DNA of 49,141 bases from Puniceicoccales bacterium Verruco_02 (GCA_001604585.1 LVBW01000005.1:1-49141), one strand, 5' to 3'; shown: positions 1 to 9,558, counted from the first letter of the stretch. Made by a program: numbers and translations. The notes: a model not told the origin generated them from the letters alone.

Positions 1-91
1 TTGGTAGGCTGAGCGAATGGGCTTCAGTGACAAGCGCCTCGAGGGAGAAGGGAGAGGCGGGTGGGACGTCTGGGCCGCTGACGGGATGCAT
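1..91 (-). CDS. possible 5' fragment of a gene running off the left edge
   Basis: An ATG on the minus strand at 91 opens a frame that stays open for 30 codons to the window edge (begins MHPVSGPDVPPASP). No clear Shine-Dalgarno sequence precedes it, and in-frame TTG codons further upstream are alternative starts. The plus strand is also open from base 3 to a TGA at 114-116, so the 3' tail of a plus-strand gene is an equal possibility. No family is recognisable from so few residues. Confidence 0.25.
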   Translation of the reverse strand, partial: MHPVSGPDVPPASPFSLEALVTEAHSLSLP

Positions 92-307
92 GTTCGTGAG
101 CCGAGTGGAGAGGTGACGGTTGTTTACCGCCCATAACAACGACTTTCTGCAATAGGCGTTGTTGCGTCAAGGAGCTGTTGGAGCGTAACCCTAACATTTT
201 TACATCGGATTGGGCAGATTTACGAAGATTGTTGAATGATAAGAGTTTGTATCACTCGAAATCCATATTCATGTCCTTTTCATCTGCGATTTACGAAGTA
301 CACGCAA
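92..307. other. intergenic region, no gene seen
   Basis: No convincing coding frame on either strand. The only structure noticed is a 7-bp inverted repeat (AACAACG at 135-141, CGTTGTT at 157-163), too weak to name. The stretch separates the gpmI terminator from whatever lies to the left. Confidence 0.4.
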
Positions 308-356
308 AGCGCCTCCAGTGACAGATGGTGTGGATGTACCTGTTACCGGAGGCGCT
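308..356 (-). terminator. terminator-like hairpin downstream of gpmI
   Basis: AGCGCCTCC (308-316) pairs perfectly with GGAGGCGCT (348-356). After one mismatch GTGACAG (318-324) pairs with CTGTTAC (340-346) through one G-T wobble. It lies 19 bases past the gpmI stop. Only three T follow the stem on the minus strand, so it may be an inefficient rho-independent terminator. Confidence 0.6.
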
Positions 357-374
357 GTTTGTGCCCTGTTTGCC

Positions 375-1940
375 TTACGCTATGAGGCTTTCGCCTGTCA
401 TCGCATCGGGCTTGGCAAGCTCCATGAGTTGTAGGATCGTGGGGGCCAAGTCGGCGAGGCGGCCGCCTTGCTTCATTTTCACCCCTTGAAGGCCCTTGCC
501 GTAGATCACCACTTCCACCGGGTTGAGCGTGTGGGAGGTGTGCGGCATTTGAGTTTCGGGCACGTAGAGTTGGTCGCTGTTGCCGTGGTCGGCAGTGATT
601 ACAGCAGCTCCGCCCATGTCGTCAACGGCCTTGAGTAGCTCTGCAAGGCAGGCGTCCACGGCCTCGCAGGCCGCTATTGCCGCGGGCATGGAGCCGGTGT
701 GGCCCACCATGTCGGCGTTGGCGAAGTTCACCACGATGAGGCCGTAGTCGCCACTGCGCACGGCTGCCAGCGCCGCGTCGCGCACTCCGTAGGCGCTCAT
801 CTCGGGCTTCTGGTCGTAGGTGGCCACTTCCTTGGGGCTGGGGATAAGCTTGCGGTCCTCGCCGGGGAAGGGTTCTTCGCGGTAGTCGTTGAAGAAGAAG
901 GTTACGTGGGCGAACTTTTCCGTCTCCGCGCAGCGGAACTGGCGTATGCCAAGGCGCGAGACATAGTCGCCCAGTATGTCGGTCATCTTCGGAGGCTTGC
1001 GGAATATGACGTTGGGGCAGAGACCCTTCTGGTATTCCGTCATGGTGGCGTAGTAGAGGTCCTGCTTCACGCGTTCGAAACCGTCGAACTTGTCGTCTAT
1101 GAAGGCGCGGGTAAGTTCGCGCGGGCGGTCGCCGCGGAAGTTGAAGAATATCACCGCGTCGCCGTCCTTGATGATGGCGAGTGGCTGGCCGTCTTCACCC
1201 ACAATGGCCGTGGGGACAATGAATTCGTCGCCGTTGCGGGAGCTGTCGAGCGGGTTGTCGTAGTAGAACTGGATGGCCTCGGAGGCGCTCTTTGCCGTGC
1301 GCTCTATTTTGCGGCCTGTCAGGGCGTCGTAGGCGCGCTGCACGCGGTCCCAGCGGTTGTCGCGGTCCATCGCCCAGAAGCGGCCCGTCACGCTGGCAAT
1401 TTTGCCTATGCCGATTTGTGCGCACTTTTCCTCGATCTGGGCGATGAAGCCCATGCCGCTCTGGGGAGGAGTGTCGCGCCCGTCGGTGAAGCAGTGGATG
1501 AAGAGCCTTGTGACGCCCTGATCCTTGGCGATTGCCAGTAGGCCGTACAGGTGGTCCAGCATGGCGTGCACGCCAGCGTCGCTAACAAGGCCGAACAGGT
1601 GCAGCGCACCGCCCTGCTTTTCGCGGGCAAAGGCGGCCTTGACCACCTCGTTATCCTTCACAGCGCCCGTCTCAAAGCCCTTGTCGATGCGGGTGATTTC
1701 CTGGTCCACGATGCGCCCTGCGCCGATATTCTGGTGGCCCACTTCGCTGTTACCCATGATGCCCTTGGGCAGGCCCACGTCGCGCCCGCAGGCCATGATC
1801 TCGGTGCGGGGCCAGTTGGCCGACAGTTCGCGTGCGCAGGGCACGTTCGCCTGACGAATGGCGTTCCACTGGTCGAGGGAATGGTCGTGATTTTCGCCCC
1901 ATCCGTCGCGGATGACGAGCACTACTGGTTTGTAAGCCAT
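375..1940 (-). CDS. gpmI: 2,3-bisphosphoglycerate-independent phosphoglycerate mutase
   Basis: Interconverts 3- and 2-phosphoglycerate in glycolysis and gluconeogenesis; a cytoplasmic two-manganese enzyme of the alkaline phosphatase superfamily. At 521 residues it has the usual length. Seen directly: the metal Asp in RDGWGEN (Asp12), the phosphoserine motif GNSEVGH (Ser65), [12 protein letters not shown] in the phosphotransferase-type insert, and the C-terminal metal motifs TADHGNSDQ and [11 protein letters not shown]. The gene stands alone, separated by about 130 bases from the ABC operon upstream and followed by a hairpin. It matches pckG (26813-28609) in supporting gluconeogenic flux. Confidence 0.97.
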   Translation of the reverse strand: MAYKPVVLVIRDGWGENHDHSLDQWNAIRQANVPCARELSANWPRTEIMACGRDVGLPKGIMGNSEVGHQNIGAGRIVDQEITRIDKGFETGAVKDNEVVKAAFAREKQGGALHLFGLVSDAGVHAMLDHLYGLLAIAKDQGVTRLFIHCFTDGRDTPPQSGMGFIAQIEEKCAQIGIGKIASVTGRFWAMDRDNRWDRVQRAYDALTGRKIERTAKSASEAIQFYYDNPLDSSRNGDEFIVPTAIVGEDGQPLAIIKDGDAVIFFNFRGDRPRELTRAFIDDKFDGFERVKQDLYYATMTEYQKGLCPNVIFRKPPKMTDILGDYVSRLGIRQFRCAETEKFAHVTFFFNDYREEPFPGEDRKLIPSPKEVATYDQKPEMSAYGVRDAALAAVRSGDYGLIVVNFANADMVGHTGSMPAAIAACEAVDACLAELLKAVDDMGGAAVITADHGNSDQLYVPETQMPHTSHTLNPVEVVIYGKGLQGVKMKQGGRLADLAPTILQLMELAKPDAMTGESLIA

Positions 1941-2070
1941 TGTTCTTCCTTGCGTTGAATATATGTTAAAATGTCGCGTACAGGCACGTGCCTCCGACCT
2001 GCGCGGGCAAGCCTTAGCCTACTATATGCGCTGAGACTCAGGCGCAAGCTGGAAGTGGACTGTTGACAGC

Positions 2071-2883
2071 TCAGGCGTACTGCGGGAGCACCTGCTCTGC
2101 CACGCTCTGGTCAAAGAGGTCGCGGCGGCGCACCCTGTCGAAGGCGTTCATTAGGTCCGCCACCTGTGTACGGGCCTTGCGCACGCCATGAATGTCCTCC
2201 ACCACCTGACCCTTGTGCATCATGATGATGCGCTGGGGCAGTTGAACGGCCTGTTGCATGGAGTGGGTCACCATCAGGGCAGTGAGCTTTTCGCGCTCGA
2301 TTATCTCCTTTGTCAGCGTTGCCACTTGTGCCGCGCTTTTGGGGTCGAGCGCAGCGGTGTGCTCGTCAAGGAGCAGCAACTTGGGCCTTAGCCAGGTCGC
2401 CATTAGGAGCGTGAGGGCCTGTCTCTGCCCGCCCGACAGGCTGCCCATTGCGTTGTCTATGCGGTTTTCGAGGCCCATGTTAAGGGGACGGATTCGCTCG
2501 CGTATTTCCTCGCGCACGCGGCGGTTCAGCGCCATGCCTAGGCCGCGACTCATGCCGCGCCGCATCGAAAGAACGATGTTCTCTGCAATGCTCATCTCGG
2601 CCGCTGTACCCGCGAAGGGGTTCTGGAATACGCGCCCGATCATGGATGCACGGCGGTACTCGGGCCAGTTGCTAATGTCCTGCCCGTCGAGGAGTATCGT
2701 GCCCGAGTCCGGCAGGAAGCTGCCCGCCACGGCATTGAGCGAGGTGCTCTTGCCGCTGCCGTTGGTGCCGATTATGGCCGCAAAGCAGCCCTCTTCGAGC
2801 TTCATGCTGATGCCGCGAAGGGCGCGCACCTCGTTGGGCGTGCCGGGGTTGAAGGTCTTTACGACGTTGTTTATCTCAAGCAT
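2071..2883 (-). CDS. ABC transporter ATPase, TrpZ-like
   Basis: Cytoplasmic ATP-hydrolysing subunit (270 residues) of an importer. Seen: Walker A GTNGSGKST near residue 40, ABC signature LSGGQRQALTL near 150, Walker B LLLLDEHTAALDP, and the switch His in MVTHSMQQA. Within ABC ATPases the sequence looks like the partner of ABC_sub_bind (TrpX-type) importers; TrpXYZ imports tryptophan in some Gram-positives, but substrates of relatives vary. It is the last gene of the operon and overlaps the permease by 8 bases, so the two are almost certainly co-translated. The substrate here is unknown. Confidence 0.9.
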   Translation of the reverse strand: MLEINNVVKTFNPGTPNEVRALRGISMKLEEGCFAAIIGTNGSGKSTSLNAVAGSFLPDSGTILLDGQDISNWPEYRRASMIGRVFQNPFAGTAAEMSIAENIVLSMRRGMSRGLGMALNRRVREEIRERIRPLNMGLENRIDNAMGSLSGGQRQALTLLMATWLRPKLLLLDEHTAALDPKSAAQVATLTKEIIEREKLTALMVTHSMQQAVQLPQRIIMMHKGQVVEDIHGVRKARTQVADLMNAFDRVRRRDLFDQSVAEQVLPQYA

Positions 2884-3820
2884 TGCTGCTTCCTTTCATG
2901 ATTTTCCTGCCGAGCTTGCCCGCCATGTGCGGGATGACTAGCGCGGCGAACACGAAGGCCGCGGTGACGAGCTTGAGGTCGTTCGGATTGAGTCCCCAGC
3001 GCAAGGCTATGGCGATCAATAGACGGAAGAGCACCGTGCCCATCATTGCGCCAATAATCATCATGCCAGGGCTGCGTGCCTTTTTGCCTATTAGTGCCTC
3101 GCCGATGATGATGCTGGCAAGGCCCCATACCATCATGCCTATGCCCATCTGGACGTCGGCAAAGCCCTGATACTGGGCAAGCACTGCGCCGGATAGACCG
3201 ACAAGGCCGTTGGACACAGCAATGCCCCAGACCTGCATCCAGCGGTTGTCCACGCCTTGGGCGCGTATCATCTGCGGGTTTTCGCCCGCAGCGCGGACGG
3301 CGGTGCCGAGGTTTGTGCGCAGGAATATGTTAAGAAGAATGCCTATTGCGGCCACTAGCGCGGCCACTGTGAGCAGCATGGCAAGGTCGCGCACGGGGAC
3401 CGGCCAGCCTAGGACTCCGATTTTGTCCGCCCCGTACATCTTGCGCAGCAGGGCTTCTGCCCAGTCTGAAATGCTGCCGCTGTCGAGCATCGGGACGTTG
3501 CTCTTGCCCATAACGCGCAGGTTGACCGAGTAGAGGGCCGTCATTACGAGAATGCCCGAGAGCAGCTCCTCGATCTTGAAGTGCGTGTGCAGGATGCCCG
3601 TTACAAAGCCCGCCGCCATGCCCGCAGCAAAGCCGCCCAGCGTGGCAGGCCAGGGAGGCACACCAGCTACAAGAAGCACCGCCGTTGCCGAGGCACCAAG
3701 AGTGATGGAGCCGTCCACAGTGATGTCGCAGAAGCGCAGTATGCGGAAGCTTATTAGCACGCCAAGGGCCAGTAGGGACAGTATGAGTCCCATTGTGAAT
3801 GCGCCTACTACCAGTGTCAT
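2876..3820 (-). CDS. ABC transporter permease, TrpY-like
   Basis: Inner-membrane permease, about 314 residues, with 8-10 hydrophobic segments starting at MTLVVGAFTMGLILSLLALG. The pattern ISFRILRFCDITVDGSITLGA is typical of the branched-chain/ribose-type permease superfamily (BPD_transp_2) used with ABC_sub_bind binding proteins. The ATG at 3818-3820 was chosen over a longer upstream frame because it forms an ATGA overlap with the stop of the preceding STAS gene and starts right at the first membrane helix. It works with the ATPase downstream; the quadruple binding protein in the same operon is the obvious ligand donor. Confidence 0.88.
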   Translation of the reverse strand: MTLVVGAFTMGLILSLLALGVLISFRILRFCDITVDGSITLGASATAVLLVAGVPPWPATLGGFAAGMAAGFVTGILHTHFKIEELLSGILVMTALYSVNLRVMGKSNVPMLDSGSISDWAEALLRKMYGADKIGVLGWPVPVRDLAMLLTVAALVAAIGILLNIFLRTNLGTAVRAAGENPQMIRAQGVDNRWMQVWGIAVSNGLVGLSGAVLAQYQGFADVQMGIGMMVWGLASIIIGEALIGKKARSPGMMIIGAMMGTVLFRLLIAIALRWGLNPNDLKLVTAAFVFAALVIPHMAGKLGRKIMKGSSNA

Positions 3821-5067
3821 TTGCGGTTCTCCGTGTGAAAGCTGGCCGGGGCGCACCAGCAGGCGCCGCGGATGAAGCTGCTCTTGCCAAGGCCGAGCGT
3901 CGGGCGCTCGTCTTCGACAAGGTGCAGCATCGCGATTGGTTCTGCGGCGGCAAAGAGCTGCTCGACGCACTCGCTCATGAATATCTCGCCATTGGGAAGA
4001 GGGCGGAAGGGGAATACCACTGCATGGACATGCAGCTTCCAGCCGGGGCGGGATGGAATGGCTGGCAGGCCGGGCTGGCTTTGGCCGCTACCCGAGGCGT
4101 CTGCAAAGCCCACGAGCAGAACCTGCCTGCCATGATGCACTCTTTCGCCGCAGAAGCTCATCCAGTCCCTTACTCCGGGGAATTCATCCGCGTGCTCGCC
4201 TTCGCTTATTAGGCCGGGCGAACGGCTGAGCGTCACTCCGACAAGGCCTCCAGCCTCGGCAATGGCGACGAAGGCGGCCTTGGTGGAGCCTGTGGACGAA
4301 AACACCGCTTCGAGCAGGCGGGGAAGCTCCAGCGATGCCCCGTCATTTTCCGGCGAAAAGCGCAGTAGCTGTGAGAAGCTGCCCACGGCTCGCAAACCGC
4401 TGGCTGCAAGCAGTTCGGGCACGTAGCGGCCTTCCTGCACGAGGTAGTCTGGCGCATCGGCCCCAGTGCCCGGAAGCCAAGCCGTACAACCCGCAGCACT
4501 TGCGTAGTCGCCCATCTGTTCGCGCGCGTTTTGCCATTCGTCCGCGGGGGCGCCGCTGCCAATGGCGATGCAGTCCCTTCCGAGGGCGATTTTGGCACAG
4601 TCTTCCTCGCGGAGCGGTTGCCAAGGGGTCCATTTGCCTGTCGTGTGGACCTCCATGTGTCCATCCTCCTGCTGGGAGTAGCTTTCGATGCGCACTCCGT
4701 TCACGCTCCAGCTTTTGCTCTTGGCGGAGGTGGCTTCCTCGTCCGCCACGGCTTCAGCAGGCGCTTCATCTAGAGCTAGAAGGGTGTCGAAGCCGGACAT
4801 AGACAGCGTGTTGACCACGAAGTCCGATGCTCGGATTACAGCGAAGGAGCCGTTTACCGAGGTCAGTTCGCGGTGGGCGCGCAGGAGCGAGCGCATACCG
4901 GCGGAGCTGAGGTAGCTTAGGCCCAGCGCATCAACGCGGATGTGGTGCCTGCCTTCTCGCATGGCGGCCGACACTGTGGACACGAAGTGCTCGGCCCATG
5001 CGGCGTCCAGCCTTCCTTCCAGTTTCAGCTCTAGGTAGTTGTTTTTATGTGAAGAGGTAATGTTCAT
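3817..5067 (-). CDS. STAS domain protein with unassigned C-terminal domain
   Basis: Residues about 1-100 are a STAS (anti-sigma factor antagonist) domain with the phosphorylatable serine motif LSYLSSAGMRSLL. A linker rich in Ala/Glu (about 100-120) leads to a 290-residue region that I cannot assign to a named family. It contains ALGRDCIAIGSGAP, a segment like CTAWLPGTGADAPDYLV, and near the end several Cys residues (RGACWCAP). No signal peptide or membrane helix, so it is probably cytoplasmic. It sits between the double-STAS gene and the permease and overlaps the permease start (ATGA). By analogy with SpoIIAA/RsbV, the STAS domain should be phosphorylated by an RsbW-like kinase and dephosphorylated by a PP2C, both encoded in one polypeptide upstream in this operon. 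The C-terminal domain is a candidate output or coupling module. Confidence 0.8.
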   Translation of the reverse strand: MNITSSHKNNYLELKLEGRLDAAWAEHFVSTVSAAMREGRHHIRVDALGLSYLSSAGMRSLLRAHRELTSVNGSFAVIRASDFVVNTLSMSGFDTLLALDEAPAEAVADEEATSAKSKSWSVNGVRIESYSQQEDGHMEVHTTGKWTPWQPLREEDCAKIALGRDCIAIGSGAPADEWQNAREQMGDYASAAGCTAWLPGTGADAPDYLVQEGRYVPELLAASGLRAVGSFSQLLRFSPENDGASLELPRLLEAVFSSTGSTKAAFVAIAEAGGLVGVTLSRSPGLISEGEHADEFPGVRDWMSFCGERVHHGRQVLLVGFADASGSGQSQPGLPAIPSRPGWKLHVHAVVFPFRPLPNGEIFMSECVEQLFAAAEPIAMLHLVEDERPTLGLGKSSFIRGACWCAPASFHTENRK

Positions 5068-5101
5068 TGCGGGTGGCGATAGGGCGCCGGAAAGAGAGGA
5101 A

Positions 5102-5752
5102 CTATTTGCTTATTAGCAGGGCGCTGAGGCCGGACATGGCAAGGGCGTCCAGCACGAAGCGCGAGGCGCGGCCAATGTGCATTTTGCCGCCTGCCGCACT
5201 CATGCGGCGTTGGCTCTGGAGCAGGGCACGTATGCCGCCAGAGCTGATGTATTCGATGGCCCCAGTGTCGAACTCCAGTTCGCTGATTCCGCTTTCGGCA
5301 AGCTCGTTCACCTTGGCGGCCACCTTTTCGGCGTCTGCTGCGTCCAGCCTGCCAGCAAGATGCAGCACCGCTTTCTTGCCGCAGCGATCGTCGGACATGG
5401 CCAGCGAAGTGGGGCGGGGCTGCGCCGGGCTTTCGCCTCGAGGGACTGTGCGGCCGGGCGTAATTAGGTTACTGAGGCCGGATAGGGCCAGCGACTGCTG
5501 CACGGCGTAGGATGCGCGGACTATGCGGAAGTGACCGCCAAGGGAGGACATCTTGCGAAGGGACTGAAGCATCGTGCGTATGCCAGCCGAGCTTATGAAG
5601 TCCACATTGTTGGCGTTCACGCGAATGTCGCGGCGTCCTTTGTCGGCCAGTTCGCATACTTTGGCGTAGAGGGTCTCCGCAGATATGGCCTCGATGCGTC
5701 CGTCTATGCCGATTTCACAATAGTCAGCGTTGTCGTTGATAAAGAGGTTCAT
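5102..5752 (-). CDS. tandem double-STAS protein (anti-anti-sigma-like)
   Basis: 216 residues made of two STAS domains (about 1-95 and 122-216) joined by a Pro/Arg-rich linker. Domain 1 carries VDFISSAGIRTML and domain 2 carries IEYISSGGIRALL, each placing a Ser at the position phosphorylated in SpoIIAA. The two share a common C-terminal pattern (RIVRASYAVQQSLALSGL; HIGRASRFVLDALAMSGL), which points to internal duplication. The start overlaps the stop of the quadruple binding protein by ATGA, so translation is coupled. Having two phospho-acceptor sites in one polypeptide would allow graded or cooperative binding to the RsbW-like partner (inference). Confidence 0.88.
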   Translation of the reverse strand: MNLFINDNADYCEIGIDGRIEAISAETLYAKVCELADKGRRDIRVNANNVDFISSAGIRTMLQSLRKMSSLGGHFRIVRASYAVQQSLALSGLSNLITPGRTVPRGESPAQPRPTSLAMSDDRCGKKAVLHLAGRLDAADAEKVAAKVNELAESGISELEFDTGAIEYISSGGIRALLQSQRRMSAAGGKMHIGRASRFVLDALAMSGLSALLISK

Positions 5753-8700
5753 TTGGAGTGGAGTTTGGAGGCGTCTTCACGAGCTCGGCTGGCTATGTCT
5801 TCGGGGACACTGATACCGTACCTGTTCAGAGCTTCGTTGTTTAGGACTAGGTGAAGGGTTTTGGAGTTACTGAAAGGGATTTTGGCCGGGTCTTCGCCGC
5901 GCAATACGCGGATTGCCACTTGGCCAGCTTCGTAGCCTGCGTCGTAGTAGTCGCGCGCCAGTGCAAGCACCGGGCCATAGCGCATCTGGCTTTTCTCAAA
6001 GCAGAATGTGGGTACTTGCTTCTGGTCGGCATGGCGCACTATGGCGGCGAATCCGGGTCGAGTGGTATTGTCCAGTATCTGGCATACTAGGTCTATGTCT
6101 CCACGGCAGAGCGCGGCTGCGGCCTCGCTTGTGTCTGCCGAGCTGTTCACGGGGACGGCAACTAGGCGCATACCCTCGGCGTCGAGAGCCTGGGCGAGCC
6201 AGTCCTTGTATAGGACGCTGTTGATTTCTGCCGGGGTGAAAAGTGTGCCTACCTTTTTTGCGTTGGGCATCAGGCGTCTAATCAGCTTGCTCATGTCTTC
6301 GAAGGGGGAGCGCGTTGTGATGCCTGTCACATTTGGCAGGTGTTCTGTCTCGCTTTTCCCTGCACCGGCCTGCACGCCGTCGCCCACGCTTGTGAACACG
6401 ATCTTTGTGTTGCCCGCCTGTCGTAGAGCGGCCTGAAGGGCCGGAGTGGATATGCACATCAGTAGGTCCACGTTGTCGGCGCTGACGCTGGTCATGATGC
6501 TGGAAAGGGTGCCCATGTCACCCTGTGCGTTCATCATTCGCACTTTGTAGTCCACCCCTTCGCGCATAGTGCTGGCTCGGATGGCGTCCATGAGACCGCG
6601 ATGGCTTTCTTCGACAAATACGGTGTCGTTGTAGGCTACTATGCGTAGTTCCAGAGGCTTGGACGCCAGCGGAGAGGCAGCGGGCGTATGGGCTTCCTGC
6701 CTGCGAACGATGCGCAGCGATTCGGTAGAAAGGGCGCGCGGAGCCTGTTCAAGCATGGGAAGCCCGGCCAGTATCTTTGCACCCATGATGCCCGATTCTA
6801 TGCCCCAGTCCTCATAGCTATGCCCAATGCAGGCGTCGGCTCCCATTTTGACCAGTTCCAGATCGTTGCCAATAATGGGTATGCCCGCCGGGCGCGTGAC
6901 TTTCAGCACGGCGGCGAGCGAGGTGCTCATGAGGTTGTCAGCACTTGTCAGGATTGCCTGCACTTTTGCCGTTTCGAGGGAGCGGGCTGCTTCCGAGAGG
7001 TCCGTAACGCTGGCCACGCCTCGCTCGATAAGGGTTATTCCGTCCTTGGCGCACTCTTCACGCAATTTGTTGTACGCGATGACGGAGTTGATTTCTGCCG
7101 GAGTGTAGATGATGCCAATGCGGCTTAGGCCGGGAAGTTCTGCGCGTGCGAAGTCGAGCAGCTCGCGGATTGGCGGGTCTTCGTAGGATCCGGTGATTAC
7201 GCCACGGGCAACGACATCTGTTATGCCGATGTCTGCGGGGTTGCTGGACACTGTGAACACCGCGGGGCAGGAGAAGCTCTTGCTGGCAAGAATCTGTGCC
7301 GTCGGGGTGCCGACCGTGAATATTAGGTCCACGCCGCTGTTAATGGCAGTGTCGAGCGTCTGCGATATGTTCACGAACTCGCCCTGCGCATTGTAATAGC
7401 GAAGGGTGAAGTCCCGTCCTTCGACAAGGCCGCTTCGTTTGAGGCCGATGAGCAGGCCGCCCTGCGCGGCGTTCAGCGCGGGGTTGTCGGCCATGTTGAC
7501 GATGGCGATTTTCGCAGGTCTGCCGAAGCGTTGCGCGACGTTGTGGAAAATGTTAGCTTCCTTTAGGATGTGATTGGGAATGGTCACTCCGAGGCGTGCC
7601 GCCACCCTGAGGTCCAAAGAGAGGTCAACCTCTTCGGTGGGTGTGAAGGGTATGTTGGCCGGGCTTTCTCCAAGGAGCACACGCGAAATCATGCCTCCGG
7701 CGTAGCGTCCATGCTCGTAAGGGTTGATGCCAACGGAGAGCAGCGCGCCCTGTCCCATGCAGGAATCGTCGTCGGCAAGGAGGGGTATGCCGTTCTTGCG
7801 GCAGGCTTCAGCGATTATTGGCTGTGCGCTTAGAACGGCGTTGTCGGCCTGAAGGAAGAAGGCGTCGAGTTTCTCGGCAAATATGGATGTCAGTGCCTCC
7901 GGCACTTCGTTGGTACTGCTGACGGGGCGCTGCACAAGTTCTACGCCGAGCTTTGCCGTGTATTCCTTGGCCAGTGCCACCTCGGTGCGTGCGTTAGCCT
8001 CGCCGGGGTTGTAGATGACGCCCATCTTTTTTATGCCGGGGAATAGCTCCTGCATTATCTGAAAGCCTCGCTCCATAGGTGCGGGCCAGACGGCGCCGGT
8101 GACGTTGGGCAAGTGATCTTCAAAGCTCTTTCCCGCGCCTGCGCCGACCGGCTCAGTAACGTCGGCAAATACCACGTTCTTTTCCTTTACCTGCGCGGCC
8201 ACGGCGGCGAGGCAGGGCGTGGAAAGGGGCACTATGACATCCAGATCCGAGTGAGCCATGTTGCTCACTGTCTGCTGTAGTATGGACATGTCGCCATTGG
8301 CGTGCGCCAAGGTGTAGCGTATGTTGCGCCCCTCGATGTAGCCGATCTCGGCAAGGGCCTCCTTTATGCCGCGTATGTTCTCGTCAAATATGGCGTGTGG
8401 AGCGTAGTATAGGATGCCCACCTTGTACATGCGGCCAGGTTCGGGCTTTTTCGCCTTGGGGCCTTCTTCCGCCTTTGCAACGCTTGCCGCGGCCTTGAGT
8501 CGGGTTTCGTTGTCCAGAGACCAGTGCGAGGAGAAGGTTTGCAGCGCCTTTTCGTTGATTACGAGCCTTTCGGGCACAACGTTGTCCACGCGCATCTGCC
8601 TTGCGTCAGCCCCCTTGAGCAGCGAGCAGGCCATGCGGGCAACCGTCAGGCCTACCTCCCTGTAAGATGCGCCAAGGGCGAATATAGCGCCGCTGGCAGC

Positions 8701-9510
8701 GTCGCCCGGGTCGTTGGTAAACACGGCTATGCCGGACTGGCGACAGGTGTCTATGATGTTGGAGTTGGCGGCGTTGACAACCGTGTCCCCGCCAATCCAT
8801 ACCGCGTCAACGCCTCTTGTAAGGACAGCGCGCAGGGCCTCCGGCACCTCGCTGGAGTTGTTCGCGTTGGCTTCAAAGAGTTGTATGCCAAGCTTTAGGC
8901 AGATTTCTCGCGCTTTTAGCACGCAGGCCTCCGAGTTGTGTTCTCCGGGGTTCCAGATAGTGCCTACACGCTTCATATCTGGGTACATGCGCTTGGCGAT
9001 TATGAAGGCGTTCTCCACGGGCTGGAAGGTGCCAACGCCGACAAGGTGGGGCGGGTGTTGGTCAGGGGCCGGTCCGCTGATGTTGACTCCGGAGCCGTAG
9101 GGGTCTGTGACAGCGCCGAACACGTGCGGGACTTTGCGCTCCTTGTTGGCTGCTGCGACGGATTGCAGGGTGGGGGTGCCAGAGGTTATTATCATGTCGT
9201 AGCCGCCGCTCACGAGGTCGTCGGCCATGGCCTTGGCCGTTGTGTAGTCTCCCGACGCGTTGAAGCAGCGTATGTGGGCCGTCTGCGGGTCGTGGTAGCC
9301 GCCCTCGCGAAGGCCTTCCAGTATGCCCTTAACGGTGTCGTCGAGCACTCTGGTGGAGGTAATCTGCATTATTGCGATACGTGGCCTGTCGTTGGAGCCG
9401 CGTTTGCCCACAGCACTGTTGCGGTGGTCGAGGTCCGAGAGCAGGAGCGTGCCCGAACTAAGGGCGATGAGCAGGAGGCCAAGCCATGTCTGCTTGATGA
9501 AGCGTAGCAT
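5749..9510 (-). CDS. protein with four tandem ABC_sub_bind (TrpX-type) domains
   Basis: 1253 residues: an N-terminal signal or signal-anchor helix (about 9-25, no lipobox), then four periplasmic-binding domains of the ABC_sub_bind family at about 44-335, 361-648, 667-935 and 953-1245. Each repeats the family's landmarks: GxxxGLxxxG near its start, an S/G-TP motif (GTPTLQSVA, STPCLAAVA, GTPTAQILA, STPALQAAL), PN/GxxxxG-I-NPGE or TPAE before the second lobe, and a closing IPF-type segment. Usual members have one domain and about 320 residues, so this is a fourfold concatemer. It is presumably periplasmic, tethered to the inner membrane. It may feed the TrpY/TrpZ-type transporter or present ligand to the phosphatase receptor encoded upstream. 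A single unbroken frame makes assembly artefact unlikely. Confidence 0.9.
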   Translation of the reverse strand: MLRFIKQTWLGLLLIALSSGTLLLSDLDHRNSAVGKRGSNDRPRIAIMQITSTRVLDDTVKGILEGLREGGYHDPQTAHIRCFNASGDYTTAKAMADDLVSGGYDMIITSGTPTLQSVAAANKERKVPHVFGAVTDPYGSGVNISGPAPDQHPPHLVGVGTFQPVENAFIIAKRMYPDMKRVGTIWNPGEHNSEACVLKAREICLKLGIQLFEANANNSSEVPEALRAVLTRGVDAVWIGGDTVVNAANSNIIDTCRQSGIAVFTNDPGDAASGAIFALGASYREVGLTVARMACSLLKGADARQMRVDNVVPERLVINEKALQTFSSHWSLDNETRLKAAASVAKAEEGPKAKKPEPGRMYKVGILYYAPHAIFDENIRGIKEALAEIGYIEGRNIRYTLAHANGDMSILQQTVSNMAHSDLDVIVPLSTPCLAAVAAQVKEKNVVFADVTEPVGAGAGKSFEDHLPNVTGAVWPAPMERGFQIMQELFPGIKKMGVIYNPGEANARTEVALAKEYTAKLGVELVQRPVSSTNEVPEALTSIFAEKLDAFFLQADNAVLSAQPIIAEACRKNGIPLLADDDSCMGQGALLSVGINPYEHGRYAGGMISRVLLGESPANIPFTPTEEVDLSLDLRVAARLGVTIPNHILKEANIFHNVAQRFGRPAKIAIVNMADNPALNAAQGGLLIGLKRSGLVEGRDFTLRYYNAQGEFVNISQTLDTAINSGVDLIFTVGTPTAQILASKSFSCPAVFTVSSNPADIGITDVVARGVITGSYEDPPIRELLDFARAELPGLSRIGIIYTPAEINSVIAYNKLREECAKDGITLIERGVASVTDLSEAARSLETAKVQAILTSADNLMSTSLAAVLKVTRPAGIPIIGNDLELVKMGADACIGHSYEDWGIESGIMGAKILAGLPMLEQAPRALSTESLRIVRRQEAHTPAASPLASKPLELRIVAYNDTVFVEESHRGLMDAIRASTMREGVDYKVRMMNAQGDMGTLSSIMTSVSADNVDLLMCISTPALQAALRQAGNTKIVFTSVGDGVQAGAGKSETEHLPNVTGITTRSPFEDMSKLIRRLMPNAKKVGTLFTPAEINSVLYKDWLAQALDAEGMRLVAVPVNSSADTSEAAAALCRGDIDLVCQILDNTTRPGFAAIVRHADQKQVPTFCFEKSQMRYGPVLALARDYYDAGYEAGQVAIRVLRGEDPAKIPFSNSKTLHLVLNNEALNRYGISVPEDIASRAREDASKLHSK

Positions 9511-9558
9511 GTGAATAAGGGGGGCGTTGGGTTAAAATAAGGTGCCGCAGCGGCGGCG

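Noticed and set aside
699-1541. 280-codon open frame on the plus strand opposite gpmI
   Set aside because: It is antisense to an unmistakable gene; long antisense frames are expected from strong G/C third-position bias. No family likeness. The same holds for plus 46754-47542 opposite the chemoreceptor and minus 43143-43922 opposite the flagellar genes.
2029-2046. Dyad GCGCTGAGACTCAGGCGC after the ABC operon as a terminator
   Set aside because: A loop of one base is impossible and no T tract follows on the minus strand; pairing could only be partial.
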